DNA of 64,000 nt from Xylaria sp. FL1777 (taxonomy: Eukaryota; Ascomycota; Sordariomycetes; Xylariales; Xylariaceae), in assembly GCA_022578965.1 (NCBI GenBank), contig MU400535.1, positions 344,675 through 408,674 on the forward strand, in the 5' to 3' direction. The position numbers and the translations under genes were made by a program. Of this stretch, positions 51,011 to 63,910 are shown in pieces. The first letter of the stretch is position 1; each line of letters opens with the position of its first letter. The notes under the pieces were generated by a model that made no database searches, was not told the origin of the DNA, and saw only the letters and a list, made by a program, of their open reading frames with translations.

Positions 51011-52103
51011 TATAATAAGAAAAAAAAACAGTTATATATTAATTACTTTTATTAAAAATTAAATATAATGTAAACTATCTTTATATAGCATTTTTATAGT
51101 TTTTATTACTTATAAAAAATATGCTAAGTTTAATAGTACTAATACTTTGATTTAAAATAGCTATAGTATAATATTAAACCAGGTTTAAAAATGCAATAGT
51201 TATTTAAATCATGTTTAAATAGTTAAGCTATAAAATCTTAATATTTAAGCAATAAACCTAAAAGTAAGCAACGTTTAAATTTAGACAAAAAAGCATTTAT
51301 TAGTATAGTTTTAAATTCTTTTAAGAAACTTAGTTTAATTTATAGCTTTATATGCTTTTATATCTAAAATAATTTATTAGCTATTTATTGCTTTATAAAA
51401 CCTTTTGTATTATATAGTAATATAAAACATAAATGCATAAAAATAAACAAGTTTTAATAAAACTATACTTTAACTTTTTTTAAACGTAAAGCAACACTTA
51501 TGTTTTTTTAACTTTATTATTAAAGTATTTAATATAAAATATATAACTACTTAATAATATTTAAACAATAGCAATTATTTATTTAAACCTTTTAAAATAT
51601 TAGCTAAATAAAATTATTTATATTAATATAGTTAATTATATAACTAATTAACTATTGCTTAATTAAGTATAACATTTTATATGATTTTATTGCTAATAAT
51701 ATATAAACAAAATAACTCTTAAAGCTATTTAATTAAACCTTATACTTTTTTTATGTTTTAATTGTTATTATAGCTTTTAAAAGCTTAATTCTAGTTATAA
51801 AAAAAGCTTAAAAAGTAAAACTATTTATAACTCTTAATGCAGATTTTTTAACCTAAATACTAAAATTAATCTAGTTTTAACTTATTGTTTTTTTAAACTT
51901 AAAATTTACTAGATATACTTTTAGTATTATAATAATATATATTAATACTAATTTTATGCTTAAAATCCTTAAAAATAACATAATTAATAGATTACATTTA
52001 GCATAACGCAGTTTTATAGCTTTTAGATCTTCTAAATTAAAGAAATAAAAAACAATAAAAAAGTGCTAATTTATTTCTAAACAATAAATAAGTAATAAAA
52101 AAT
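51011..52103. other. Gene-free AT-rich stretch
   Basis: No gene, repeat or structure recognised. Confidence 0.5.
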
Positions 52104-52441
52104 TTAATGCTTTTTGTTTTATTGTTATAATAGAACTACAAAATAGCACGCGCTACTAAATATAAAACTACAAAATAGCATGCGTTACTAAATAAAATAA
52201 AGCTATAAAATAGCATATATTACTAGGTATAAAATTATAATATAACACATGCTAACAATGCTTAACGTTTATAGTTAAATCTCCTAAAAAAAAAAAAAAA
52301 AAATTAATGCTTTTTGTTTTATTATTTTAATATATTTATATATTACTAATGCTTAGTTTAATGTTTAAAAGTTAATTCTTTAGTAAAATAATATTATAAA
52401 ATAGCACGCGCTATTTATACATTATGTTTGCAGTTAAATCT
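52104..52441. repeat. Nested tandem repeat: two larger units with 33-bp subrepeats
   Basis: TTAATGCTTTTTGTTTTATT occurs at 52104-52123 and again exactly 200 bp later at 52304-52323. Each is followed by TAGCACGCGCTA-like sequence and each unit ends in GTTAAATCT (52274-52282 and 52433-52441). Within the first unit four subrepeats of AAATAGCACGCGCTACTA type follow at steps of 32-35 bp from 52141. The near-palindromic core TAGCACGCGCTA keeps two CpGs in the best copies and shows transitions in the others. A run of 18 A lies at about 52286-52303. Confidence 0.8.
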
Positions 52442-55400
52442 TAATTATATATTATATAATATTAAATTTATAAGTCTTAATAAAAAGAAAATCCTAAAGT
52501 TTATAAACTTACAAAAGCTATTATAATATATTTTTATATAGTAATAAATTTTATTAATAGTTTAATTTGCTTACTTTATATAAGCTTTTTAAATAGTAGT
52601 AGCATAAGCATTATTGCTTTGTTTTATTTTTTTTTGTTTTTTTTTTGTTTACTTTTATTAGTTTTATTTTAAGTTATAGTTTTTACTCTTTAAGTTAGTT
52701 ACTTTTTATATAATTATATTATAGCATTTATAAGTATTTATTGCTTAACTATACTTTTAAAAGTAGCTTAACACTATATAACCAATTTTATAAATCTATA
52801 TAAAATATTCTTAAAATAATTAATTAAGCTAATAACTAGTAAACTAAACTATTATAAAGCTTTACTAATATATGTAATAATTTTAATACTTAATAATAAA
52901 TTAAACTTAATTAAAAATGTTTATTTAATTTAAAACTAAAACGTTATAAGTAGCTTAATAATAGTTAATGCTTTAGCTTTATAAAAAATAAAATATTATG
53001 CATAATTAGCACTTTTACTATAATTTATACTTTAATTTTTTTTTAGCTGCTTAAAAATCTAAAAAAGTAGTTTAATGTTTTTTTATTAGAGTTTATAAAA
53101 TATTATATTAAAGTTATAGCTCTTAAATCTTTTTAAAATCTATAGAACTAGTTTTACTAGTTTATTTGCTAAACTTTTAGCTTTATACTTAGTATACTAT
53201 GCTTAGCAGTTTTAAAGTATAATTTTTAGTATGCTTTTATTTCTTTAATAAGTATTATATGCGTATATATATATATATATATTTATATTAAACAGCTTTT
53301 TTAAAAATAATTATATTACATAATAGTTTTTTTATTGCCTTTTTTATACTTTTTATTATAGCTTTTATTTTTTTTTATTGGATATTTTAAACTTTATTAT
53401 AAATTTAAAAGCATAAATTTAACGCAACTAATTTTTTCTTTTTATAAGTTGCAACTATGTTTTATTATTTTTTTTATTTTTTATAATAGTAAGCCGGTTT
53501 AATAATATAACCTATAATATATAGGACTACTTAAACATAAAGTACAATATAAAACTTAAGTTTGCTAGCTATTTAAAAACAGTTATTAGTTAATATAGTG
53601 CTTTAGCGTATAATATTATTTTTGTTTAGTTAAACATGTACTAATGTGAAATAACTACAGTAAGTAGCTTAATATATTATAATGCGTTTTTTTTTGCTTG
53701 TATTAACCTTTGTTTTAAACAAATTATTTTAAAACTAATAAAAACACTATATTAGTAAGTAATATTTTAAATTATTTAAAAATCTTTATAAAACTTAATA
53801 TATTTATTTCTAGTGTTAAACAAAACGATCTAAATTAGCATTAGCTTTTTATAGTAACTATAACTAATATTATAAATTATATATATATTTAACTTACTTA
53901 GAAATAAAAACAAAAAGCATTAATTTTTTTTTTATTTGTTTTTTATAATATAACTTAAAAACTAAAGGTTTAGTTTTTGCTTTTGCAGTTGTTATTATTT
54001 TAACTAAAGTTAACAAAAAACAATAAGTATTAATGTTAGCTTTAATTTATACGCTTAGCTTAGCATAATATATTACTAAAAAAGTACTTAGTAATGTAAT
54101 TTGTTATTAGCACGTTAACATAATAAATATTATTGATTTTATTAATTGTAATAAAAAAAACTTAAATATTAAAAATATAAACTTAATAACTTTTATTACT
54201 AGTAAAAATAAAAAAGACTTTATATTTTGTATTATAGCTAATATAATTAAGTTTGTTAGTACTAAAGAGCTAAGTTTACTATTTATAGCTAGTTTATTAC
54301 TATTATATTATTAAAGGCATATTTAAAAACAATTAATATTTATTATAGCATTAAAGCATACTAATATAATTATAACTACTATTAAAAAAAACATAGCTAA
54401 CTTAAAAACTAAAACTTTGCTTTATACTTTTTAGATTATAAAATCTATTAATAAAAGCTTATTTATTATTTAGTTGCTTATTATATTAATACTTTTTAAG
54501 CACTTTATTTTTAAAAACAAAAATATAATTAATGCTAAAACTAAAAGTGTTTTTTGTACATTTTTTAGTTAAAGCTTTACTAAAACAATAATATTAATAA
54601 TAAACGCTTTAAATATAACGCTATTTTTTAATATTACTAATATAAATACTTTAGCATTTTTAACTTGGTTTACTAATTTAAAAACAACTAATAGAAATAA
54701 TATTAACCTTAATTTAGCTCTAAATAAAAATAATAATAATAAGGCTATTACTTTTATGCATAATTTTTATAAAAAGGCTTGTATAATTAATAAAAGTACA
54801 AAAAATAATATATTGCTTATAATTACGCGTTGCTTAAAACGTAGTATTTTAAAAGCCTATAAAAAAAAAGCAATAGTTAAAAAAAAAAAATAATGGATTT
54901 TTTTGTTATATCTTAGCATAAATTAATAAATGTTTTTTTTTTTAAGCTATAAGTTCTGTTTTTTGCTTATTAAATTATATTAAAAAAAATTATAAAATTT
55001 TGTTATATATTATTATTATAGCTATGCTACTACTTATTTTATATAATATAATATTACTGTTTACTTTTAATTTTGCTTTTGCTTATATTTACTTATATTT
55101 AGCTATATTTGCACTAATATATTTAACTTTTTATACAAATCTTAAAATTATTTTTAAAATATATTTTATTATATATTTATTAGGTTAATAAAGCTAAACT
55201 ATTATAATATATATTTTAAGTTATATAAAGCTTTAAAACAAATTAAAAAAAAAAGAATATTTATTTTTTTTAATTTGTTACTATATTGTTAAAAATATAT
55301 TAAATATAAACAATGTTATTAAACTAATGTTTTAAAATGTTAATTTTATTAAGCTTTTCAATAATTTTTTTTTTATTTTTTCTTTAGTTTTATATATATA

Positions 55401-56181
55401 TTTTTACTGCTATTAATACTATATTTTGCATTATATAATTCTTTAAGTTATTTAAAAACATTAAAAGAATATATAGCTAATAAAATTTATTTTTAGCCTT
55501 TTTTTTTATTGCTTGCTATTATATTTTAGTGCTTTGCTATGCTATATAAAATAATAGTTTAAAAATTAGTTTTTATACTTAAATATAACTATATATTTAT
55601 TTATAATAGTAGTTTTTAAGCAAGCAGTTATATATTTTGCTGTAAATTTTACTAAAAGTTAAAAAAATAATATATAATAAAATTAATAAATAAAAGAAAT
55701 AGTAAATATACTTTAATTTACTTTATTTAACTAAAACCTATATTTTTAAAATAATTATTATTACGTTAAATATAATATATACTATTATTGTTAATTTTAC
55801 AATAATAGCATTGTTTTATAATAATTATTTATATTAATAAAACTTATTATAAAACTACTAAGTATAGTAAAGCATATTAACTATATTTTTAGCTTATTTG
55901 TTATTTATTTATAGCTAATTTTTTTGCGCAAGCTTAAATAGCTATATTAATTATTTTTATTTAGCTAAGTTGCTTATTTTTGCATACCTAAATATATTTT
56001 TATTTTTGCTTTTTTTTTTTTTTAGCTATTATGTGTATATTTTACTTATTTTTTAGTACTTTTGTTTTATTTGCTTAAACAAAAAACTACAATAGTTCCG
56101 TTTTAATTTTTATGTTTATATATAATCTTTAAAAAGCTATATATTAGCAATAAAGTCTAGCTTTTTTTATAGTAATAATTA
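52442..56181. other. Gene-free AT-rich stretch
   Basis: No gene recognised. The 62-codon hydrophobic frame at 55000-55188 has no family motif. A (TA)n tract lies at about 53262-53282. Confidence 0.5.
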
Positions 56182-56563
56182 TGTTAGCTATTATATTTAT
56201 ATAACTTGCTGCTATTTTAAAATTATATAAAAACAATTAGCTATATATAAAAGATTTATGCTATTAGTTATTAATATATAAAGCTTGCAATACTTAAGCT
56301 ATAGCTTTTTTTGCTTTTTTTAAATGCTATTATAACGTACGCTTTGCTATAAAAATTATATGTTAAAATACTTCTTTTTTTAAAGCTTTAAAACTATAAG
56401 CTAAATAATAGCTCTGCTTTTGTGCTTTTTTGCTTAACTTTTAAACATAATAATTATAAACGTATTTATTATTAAAAAGCGCGTTATTTTAAGTAAACTT
56501 ATTAATAACAAACTTAAGCTAAAGCTTTTTTATGTTATAAGCTAGCTTAACTTATTTAGTATA
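56182..56563 (+). repeat. LTR-like direct repeat, left copy
   Basis: It starts TGTTAGCTATTAT and ends TTATTTAGTATA; the partner at 58157-58464 ends TTATTTAGTACA. The TGTT...ACA ends and equal orientation suggest LTRs of a 2.3-kb non-autonomous element. The right copy lacks about 78 bp present here (around 56243-56320). No matching target duplication is visible, and both copies are preceded by AATTA, so the true boundaries are uncertain. Differences are mainly transitions. Confidence 0.65.
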
Positions 56564-57172
56564 CTATTAAAAATATTTATTTTTAAAATAAAATTAAGTT
56601 ATAAAAAAGTAGCTATTAAATTATAGTTATAAATAAAAGCTTAATATTATTAATTTTTAAGTTTTTTTAAAAAGTATTAAAAAAAAACTTATTTTTATAT
56701 AGTAAATATTAAACTATTTTTTTATAATTAAGCTTTTTTTACTTTGCTGCAACTTTAGTTTTTAATAAAATAACCTTTTTTAAAGTGCTTTGTTTTTAAA
56801 GCATAGTAGCGCTTTTTTTTTTAAGTTTATTAAGTGCTTTAGTATATAAAGCATAGTTTGCAATTATTAAAAATATTTTAGTTTGTAAAGTTAGCTATTT
56901 TTGCTTTTTTTTCTTTTTTTTCTTTTTTTAAACGTTTTATTATTTAAGTTTTTGTTTCTTAAAATTACCAAAAAAGCACTTTTGCTTTTTTTACTAGCTC
57001 TTTTTTTTTTATTTGCCTTTTTTTTTTTTTCTTTTTTTTCTTTTTTACTAATTGTTTTTATTGCTGTTTTTAATACTAGTTTAATAATTATGTTTATTAA
57101 TTTGTTTTGTTTGTTTTTTATTTAGTTATTTAATAAAAGACTTTTAAGCTTAATTATTTAATTTTAAACAAA
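56564..57172. other. T-rich stretch between LTR-like repeat and tandem array
   Basis: Plus-strand T-rich with a 74-codon Phe/Leu-rich frame at 56901-57125 that I regard as compositional. No gene recognised. Confidence 0.5.
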
Positions 57173-57690
57173 AATAATAGCTAAAAACCTGCTATTACTA
57201 TTAAATAAACAAATTACTTTAAGCATACAAAACTTATTAAAAAATCTAAACTTTAAAATGCTTTTAGTAAAAGATTTTTAAGCTTAGCTACTTAATTTTA
57301 AACGAAAATAATAGCTAAAAACTTGCTATTACTATTAAATAAATCGCTTTAAGTATGCAAAATTTACTAAATAATTTAAACCTTAAGTTATTTGCATAAG
57401 CAAAAGCTTATAATTTATTTAAAAAAAATTGCATTAAATATAAAAAGCAAATAAAACATAAAGTTTAATTAAGTTTATAAGTTTTTTTAAATAAAAATAA
57501 TAGCTAAAAACTTATTATTATTATTAAATAAATTATTTTAAGCATATAAAACTTACTAAACAATTTAAACCTTAAGTTGCTTATATAAACAAAAGTTTAT
57601 AATTTGTTTAAAAAAGATTACGTTAAATATAAAAAGCAAGTAAAACATAAAGTTTAATTAAATTTATAAGTTTTTTTTATTAAAATTATA
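57173..57690. repeat. Tandem repeats of about 134 and 189 bp
   Basis: AATAATAGCTAAAAAC recurs at 57173, 57307 and 57496. The last two units share a longer body, including AATTTAAACCTTAAGTT and ATAAAACATAAAGTTTAATT, giving a period of 189 bp. The first unit lacks that later part. The array lies between the two LTR-like repeats and may be internal sequence of the same element. Confidence 0.8.
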
Positions 57691-58156
57691 ACTATTTATA
57701 AAGCTAAAAAAAAAATTTATGCTAGTTTTAAACTTTTTTTTTATAAACGTTAAATTAGTAGTAAGTTTAATAGCTTAAAAATAATATTATATGCTATAAG
57801 CAATATTTATTTAAGCTTTATAATTAAACATTTTGCTAAAAAATAGTATAGTTAAAGTACTTATATTATTATTAAAAATAAAAGCATTTATAGCTTAAAA
57901 AGCTATTATAATAATAAAAATACTAATAACTATTTTTGTAAAAATATAGCTAAAAGCAGTAATATTTCTGTTATTTTTTTAAAACGTTAATATTATAGCT
58001 ATAACTTTAGCTTTTTTTATAATAAAACGCTTACTAAAAGTTTTAGCGTTATTATTTAAGCTATTATTTTTATTATTATTAAAAAAGTTTAATAAAGCAA
58101 AAATAGCTAATATAATATATTTATAGCTTTGCGTTTTAGTACTAAATATTTAATTA
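57691..58156. other. Gene-free stretch between the tandem array and the right LTR-like repeat
   Basis: AT-rich, no gene or repeat recognised; it would be internal sequence if the flanking direct repeats are LTRs. Confidence 0.5.
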
Positions 58157-58464
58157 TGTTAGCTATTATTATATTTATATAATTTGTTGCTATTTTAAGA
58201 TTATATAAAAACAATTAACTATGCATAAATATTATTATAACGTATGCTGCTTTATAAAGATTATATGTTAAAATACCTCTTTTTTTAAAGCTTTAAAACT
58301 ATAAACTAAGTAATAGCTCTGCTTTTATGCCTCTTTATTTAACTTTTAAATATAATATAAACATGTTTATTATTAAAAAGCATATTATTTTAAGCAAACT
58401 TATTAATAATAAACTTAAGCTAAAGCTTTTTTATGTTATAAGCTAGCTTAACTTATTTAGTACA
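58157..58464 (+). repeat. LTR-like direct repeat, right copy
   Basis: It starts TGTTAGCTATTATT and ends TTTAGTACA, 308 bp. It is flanked on both sides by a similar AT-rich stretch: ACTAAATATTTAATTATGT at 58141-58159 on the left (overlapping the start) and ACTAAAATATTTAATTATGT at about 58483-58502 on the right. This may be an insertion duplication or a tandem duplication. Confidence 0.65.
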
Positions 58465-59509
58465 TATATTGCTGTTTTAGCTACTAAAATATTTAATTAT
58501 GTATTATTACAAACTTTAGAAAATTAAAAATACAAATATTTTCTAAAAAAAAATAAAAAAGAAAAAAAACGTATAATAGCTAATAAAAAAAAACAAAAAA
58601 AAAAAGCTAAAGCTTATGTAGCTTTTATACTAAAAACAAAAACAAAAACGTTAATACTTTTTATGCTAAAGCAAAAAAAGCACAAATAATTAAGTAAAGC
58701 AAAAAAGCTTGCTTATTAGCTTATATAATAAGCAAGCTTTAATAAAAACAAGCTAGCTAATGTTTTTTTATTGCTTGTAAATATTATATAAAAAGCTTAG
58801 CTATAAAAAAGTTAATTTAATAAGTAATAATAAAAATTAAAACTTTTATTTAAAACATAAAAACTTAAAAAGCTAAAAATTAACTTAAAAGCAAACTTAT
58901 AAGCAATAAAAAAAGCATAGCTAAAAAAAATCTAACGCTAAAACTAGATTTTTAGCTAAAAAAGTAATTAAAAAAAAAAAACCTAAAATTACGCTTAAAA
59001 AAAATAAATAAACATATAAATCTAAACTAAAACAAGCAGCAGCTATTTAGCTATAGCTAAATAAAAGCTTAACAAAAATAAAGCTTTTAAAAAATATAAT
59101 AAGCTATTAAAGCATAAAACAGCTATAATAATATAAATATATATTAAAAAAATAAGTTTAAAAGCGTTTTTATATAAAAAGAAAGTTTTAAGCTTTTTTA
59201 TGCCTTTTTATAAATATGCAAAAAAAAAAAAAACTTTTTAATATATAGTTTTATGTTATAACTTACTACAAAAAAAAAAAAGCAACTATAAAAAAGCTTT
59301 ATAGCTAAACTGCTATAAACTAAAAAAAACTTAAAAATAATTAACGCAATAAAAAAGCAATTAAACAAATTATAAAAAGTATTGTAGCGCTATTAATTTT
59401 TTTTTTTCTAAAAACAATAATAACAAAAACATATAAAAAAAACAACATTACAATAAAAAACTCTTTCTAGAAAAAAAAAAAAAAGCTTTACAAGAAAAAC
59501 AAAAACACA
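58465..59509. other. A-rich gene-free stretch
   Basis: The plus strand is dominated by AAAAACAAAA-type sequence. No gene recognised. The purine-rich strand suggests any lost coding sequence ran on the plus strand. Confidence 0.5.
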
Positions 59510-59605
59510 AATAAAATATATAAAGCTTTTAAAAAAAGAACAAAAACTAATAAAGTATATAAAGTGTTTTAAAGCAAAGCAAGAATTAATAAAGTACATA
59601 AAGCT
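59510..59605 (+). repeat. 39-bp tandem repeat, possible Lys-rich coding fossil
   Basis: AATAAAGTATATAAAG-like units start at 59510, 59549 and 59588, exactly 39 bp apart (13 codons). In one plus-strand frame they read QIKYIKLLKKE, QKLIKYIKCFKAK and QELIKYIKL, and upstream stops in that frame are TAA, as CAA would become. A decayed Lys/Gln-rich protein repeat is possible. The minus-strand open frame at 59408-59599 is the complement of this region. Family not recognised. Confidence 0.55.
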
Positions 59606-62020
59606 TTAAAAAAAAACAAAAACAAATAAAAAAGCATAAATGTTTAAAAGTATATAGTTTATTAAAAAAAAAAAACTTTATAAGTTTTTAAGTATATAGT
59701 AAGCTTTTATAAAAAATATAATTGCTATTAAAAAAAATAAATAGCAAATTATAAATATAATGCTATAGCTTTAACTTTAGCAATATAAAAATTATTTTAA
59801 GTTTTAAAAAAGCTATAGTTATAAAAGTTTTAACTTAAAGCTATTAAAAAAAAAACAAAACATAAAGTAATAATAAAACAAGTATATAGTACTATTAATT
59901 ATAAAATAATATAAAAAAAGCTATTTAGTAATAAAGCTTTATAGTTATATGTTTATTTTAGCAAACAGTTATAATATATAATAGCTAGTATAGTTTTTTA
60001 TAAAACTTAAAACATTAAATTAACTTTTTAGTTATATAGCACTTTAATATATATAAGTTTTTAATAAAAGTAAATAATAAAAGTAAGCATTATATTATAA
60101 AAAAAGCTAACTTTATAGTTTTTTGCTTTAATAAAAAATAAAATAAACATAACGCAGTATAAAAAATTAGCTTATTTTTTTTGTTACTTAGTATTATTAA
60201 TATATACGCTTTAAAAACTTTTAAGTTTTATAAACTTATAAACAAAAATAAACATAGTTTAAAAGTTTACTTAACTTTATTGTTTTTTTTTATCTTTTTT
60301 ATGTATTTTTTTGCATAAAAATTAAAACAAATAATAAACTAAACTAATAAAACAAAACATAATTAATAGCTTTAATTGCTTTAGCTTAACAAAAAAAGCC
60401 TAGTTAGCTATATTTTTTAATAGCATATAATATATAAAAAAAAATTACTTTGCTTAATTATTAATTATAAAAAATAAAACAAATTTAGCTAGCTAAAAAT
60501 ATAGCAGTAGCTAAATATATAATAGCAACTAAGTATTAAAAAACAACTAAATAATAATTATAAAGCAAAGTAAGCTTATTAAGCAAGTAATAAAACATTT
60601 AAGTTATTTAATTAAAATATATAATAATATTTTAAAAATTATAACATATAAAAAATTAAATACTAGTAAATTTAAAATAACTTAGCTAATAAATATTTAA
60701 AAAAAGCAGTAAATTATTAATATAGCAAGCAAAAAAAGTAATAGCTATATAAAAAAGCACTACTAATAATATATTACTAAAGTTTTTATTTATTTAAGCT
60801 ATAAAGTTTTAAAAATATTAGTTAGCAATAAACTAAATAAAGTTAAAGCAAGCATAAAGTATACTTTTTATAAAAATTAGCTTTAATTTTTGTTTTTAGT
60901 TTATATAAGCTATAAAAAATTTAACAAAAAGTTATAAAATATTAATGCTATATTATTAAACTTTAAAAGCTAAGCAATATATAATAGTTTAAATAGCTTT
61001 ATATATATAAGCTATATTAAGTATACTATTAGCATTATGTTGCAAAATATAGCTAATAAAAAAGTTATATTTTTAAAACATAAAAGCTAAGCTAAAAAAG
61101 CTTACTTAAATTTTAAAGCTATAAAAAATAGCAGCTAGTTTTTAATACTTAAGTATATTAAAAATATAAGCTTATATTTTTATTTTTAGCTTAATTAGCT
61201 TTATTAATATACTATAAACATTATAGCTTTTTAAATATAATTGCTATTTTAGTTACTAATAAATAAAAGTACTTTTGTTTTAAATATATAAACCTAAAAG
61301 CATTTATTATATATAAACGCTAGTAATACTTTTTAATAAAAATTAAAAAATGCTATTTTTATAAATTATATAGTATAAAAAAGTTATTTAAAAAAACATA
61401 TAAGCAGCAAAGTATAGTATTAAAAAATACTTAAAAAAAAAAAATATATATAAATGCATGCTTAAGTAAAAAAAAAAAAAAAAAAAAGACTTAATGCTTA
61501 AATGCATAAATATAAAAATATAAATATACGCAAGTAAAAAAAAAAGCAAAACTAGTAATAAAGCTATAAAAGTAACTAAAATTATATAATAGCATATTTT
61601 TGTTTTAGTATTTACTAATAAGTTTAATTAATATAAAATAAGTATTTTAGCGCAATAAAACAAAATATTTAGCAAAAAAAACTAGTTTAATAAAAAAAAA
61701 AAATCTAAAGTATAATATACTTACTTAAAAAAAAAAAATAGTTTTGTAATATAAAATTAGCAATAAAAAAGTATACTAAAGTTATATATTTATTTAATTT
61801 ATTTTATAGCTGCATATTTTACTGCACTAGTAAATAAAAAAACAGCAAAAATATTAAAAAAAATAATTAAATAAAAGCAGTAAATATTACTAAAACATTA
61901 TTGCAAAAAATTAAAAAATATAATATTAAATAATGCATAATAAATAATATAGTATAAAATCTAGTAAAAAAAAGTAAATAAAGCAAGAAAATAAAACCTT
62001 ATTAAATAAATAAATATTTA
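59606..62020. other. A-rich gene-free stretch
   Basis: No gene recognised. Contains poly-A tracts, the longest at about 61470-61488, and ATGCATGC at about 61453-61460. Confidence 0.5.
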
Positions 62021-62021
62021 T

Positions 62022-62026
62022 ATATA

Positions 62027-62063
<37 letters not shown>

Positions 62064-62145
62064 GTGCGTTTATATATATATATATATATATATAAAAATG
62101 CATATTTATATATAAAAATATATATAAAAAATATATATAAAAAAA
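62022..62145. repeat. Long (TA)n microsatellite block
   Basis: Alternating TA for about 75 bp, interrupted by GCA near 62028 and ACGTGCGT at about 62062-62069, then degenerate ATATATAAAAA repeats. The two overlapping minus-strand open frames here (62002-62227) translate the microsatellite as IYIYIY and are not genes. Confidence 0.95.
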
Positions 62146-63910
62146 AAATAAATAAAAGAATATATAAATTAGTACTAAAGAAGTTTTTGCTAATATTTTT
62201 AGTATAAGCAAGTATAAAAAAAGCCAAAATTTAGTTCTTTTAATTAGCTTTATTTTGTGCTATAATATTTTGTTGTTTAAAAAAAAAACATATTAGTACT
62301 AAATTTAGCTTTTTTTAAAACAAGTGCTTTTAAAATAAATAAATAGCAAAAAATAAACATTGTTTAAAAAAAAAAAGTAGCTATAGCTAAAAAAATATCT
62401 ATTAAAGTTACTATTATTATAATTAGCTTTTTAGCTAGCATAAGCATTTTGCTTAAAAATAAGCATTATTATTTTTTTTGTTGTAATAATAAATATAATC
62501 TAATTTTATTTTAATTAAAAGCAAAAAAAAAATAATAACTATAAAAATATAAGCAGTAAATAAAGCAATATTAAGTATAGTAATTATAATAAAAAAAACA
62601 AAAAAAAATATAAAAGTTTAGTATAAAATAAATTGTTAGTATGCTTAATAAAAATATTATTAAATATTAATATAGCTTTATGCTATAGCACTACTTTTAA
62701 AAAAAATTTTTATTAAGCAAGCTATAAGCTTAGTTATAAGCTTATTTATGCTATTTACTATTTTTTATTTAATTATTAGCGCTATATATTTTTTTTTTTA
62801 ATAAATAAAGCATTTAAAATTTATAATTATTATTAGCTTTATAATATAGTTTTAAAGCTTATTTATATTATAAAAAAAAAGTAATAACTTAGCAATAATA
62901 TATTTAATATATTAAGCTAAACATAAGCTTAATAAAGCAATAAAAGCTTTAAATAGTTTGTTTTTTTTTTTTTTTATTAACGCAAGCATTATAAAAACAC
63001 TAAGAACTAAAAACATAAAAAAAAAAAAACAAAAGGCAATTAAATACTATAAAACAAAGCTTATAAATATAAGCAAAAAAAGCAAAAACAAAAAGAAAAC
63101 AAAAAACTAAAAGCTAAAAAGTAGCATATAAAAAAAATTATAGTAATAATAGTAAAAAAATAGCATAAAAATATATATATAAACAAACTACAAAAAAACC
63201 CTAAAAATAATATTAAAAAAATTATAAGCAAAAAGTACTATTAGTTATATATTTTATTTTAGCTTAGTATAAAAATAAACTATAAAAAACTAATATAATA
63301 AGTTTTTAAAATAACTATTAAACAAAAATATATTAATAATTTTATAGCGTTTTATTAAAGCAACTATTTAAATCTTTTTATTTTTTAAGTTATTATAGTA
63401 ATAGCAAATAAAAGTAATTATAAAAAAGCTAAAAAATACAAAAAAAGCAAAAATATTATTTTTGTTTTTTTTGTAGGCTTATAAGCAAAAAAGTAGCTTT
63501 AAATGCTTTTTTATAGCAATATTATCTTTAAAGCTAGCTTTAAAAGCTCCTTAAAAGCTATATAAAAAAAAATAATTTATAAACATAAAATATAACAATA
63601 GTTTTTAATATAATGCTTTTTTTAAAAGCTAAAAAAATATTTAAAGCTAAATTTTATTAATAATAATTAAAAGTTTTTACTTTTTATTAAATATAGTACT
63701 AAAATAAAATTTTTTAATTAAAGCTATTTGCTTATTTAAAAATATAATTAATATTTGCAATAAAAGCTTTTTAAAAGTTTATAATATAGTTAGCAAAGTA
63801 TTACTTTATAAACGTTATTAAAAATTAATATATAAACATTATTTATATGTTAAATCAAGATTTAAAATTATTAAAAATAGCATATTAGCTATAATTACAG
63901 CAATACTTAT
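62146..63910. other. A-rich gene-free stretch
   Basis: No gene or long repeat recognised. Poly-A and poly-T tracts are frequent. Confidence 0.5.

Noticed and set aside
55000..55188. 62-codon open frame resembling transmembrane segments
   Set aside because: T-rich DNA translates to hydrophobic residues by default; no conserved transporter motif.
56901..57125. 74-codon Phe-rich open frame
   Set aside because: Poly-T composition; complement of A-rich DNA.
62002..62227. Two overlapping 69-codon frames
   Set aside because: Translation of a (TA)n microsatellite.
63185..63195. CCCTAA as telomere repeat
   Set aside because: A single occurrence with no tandem array.
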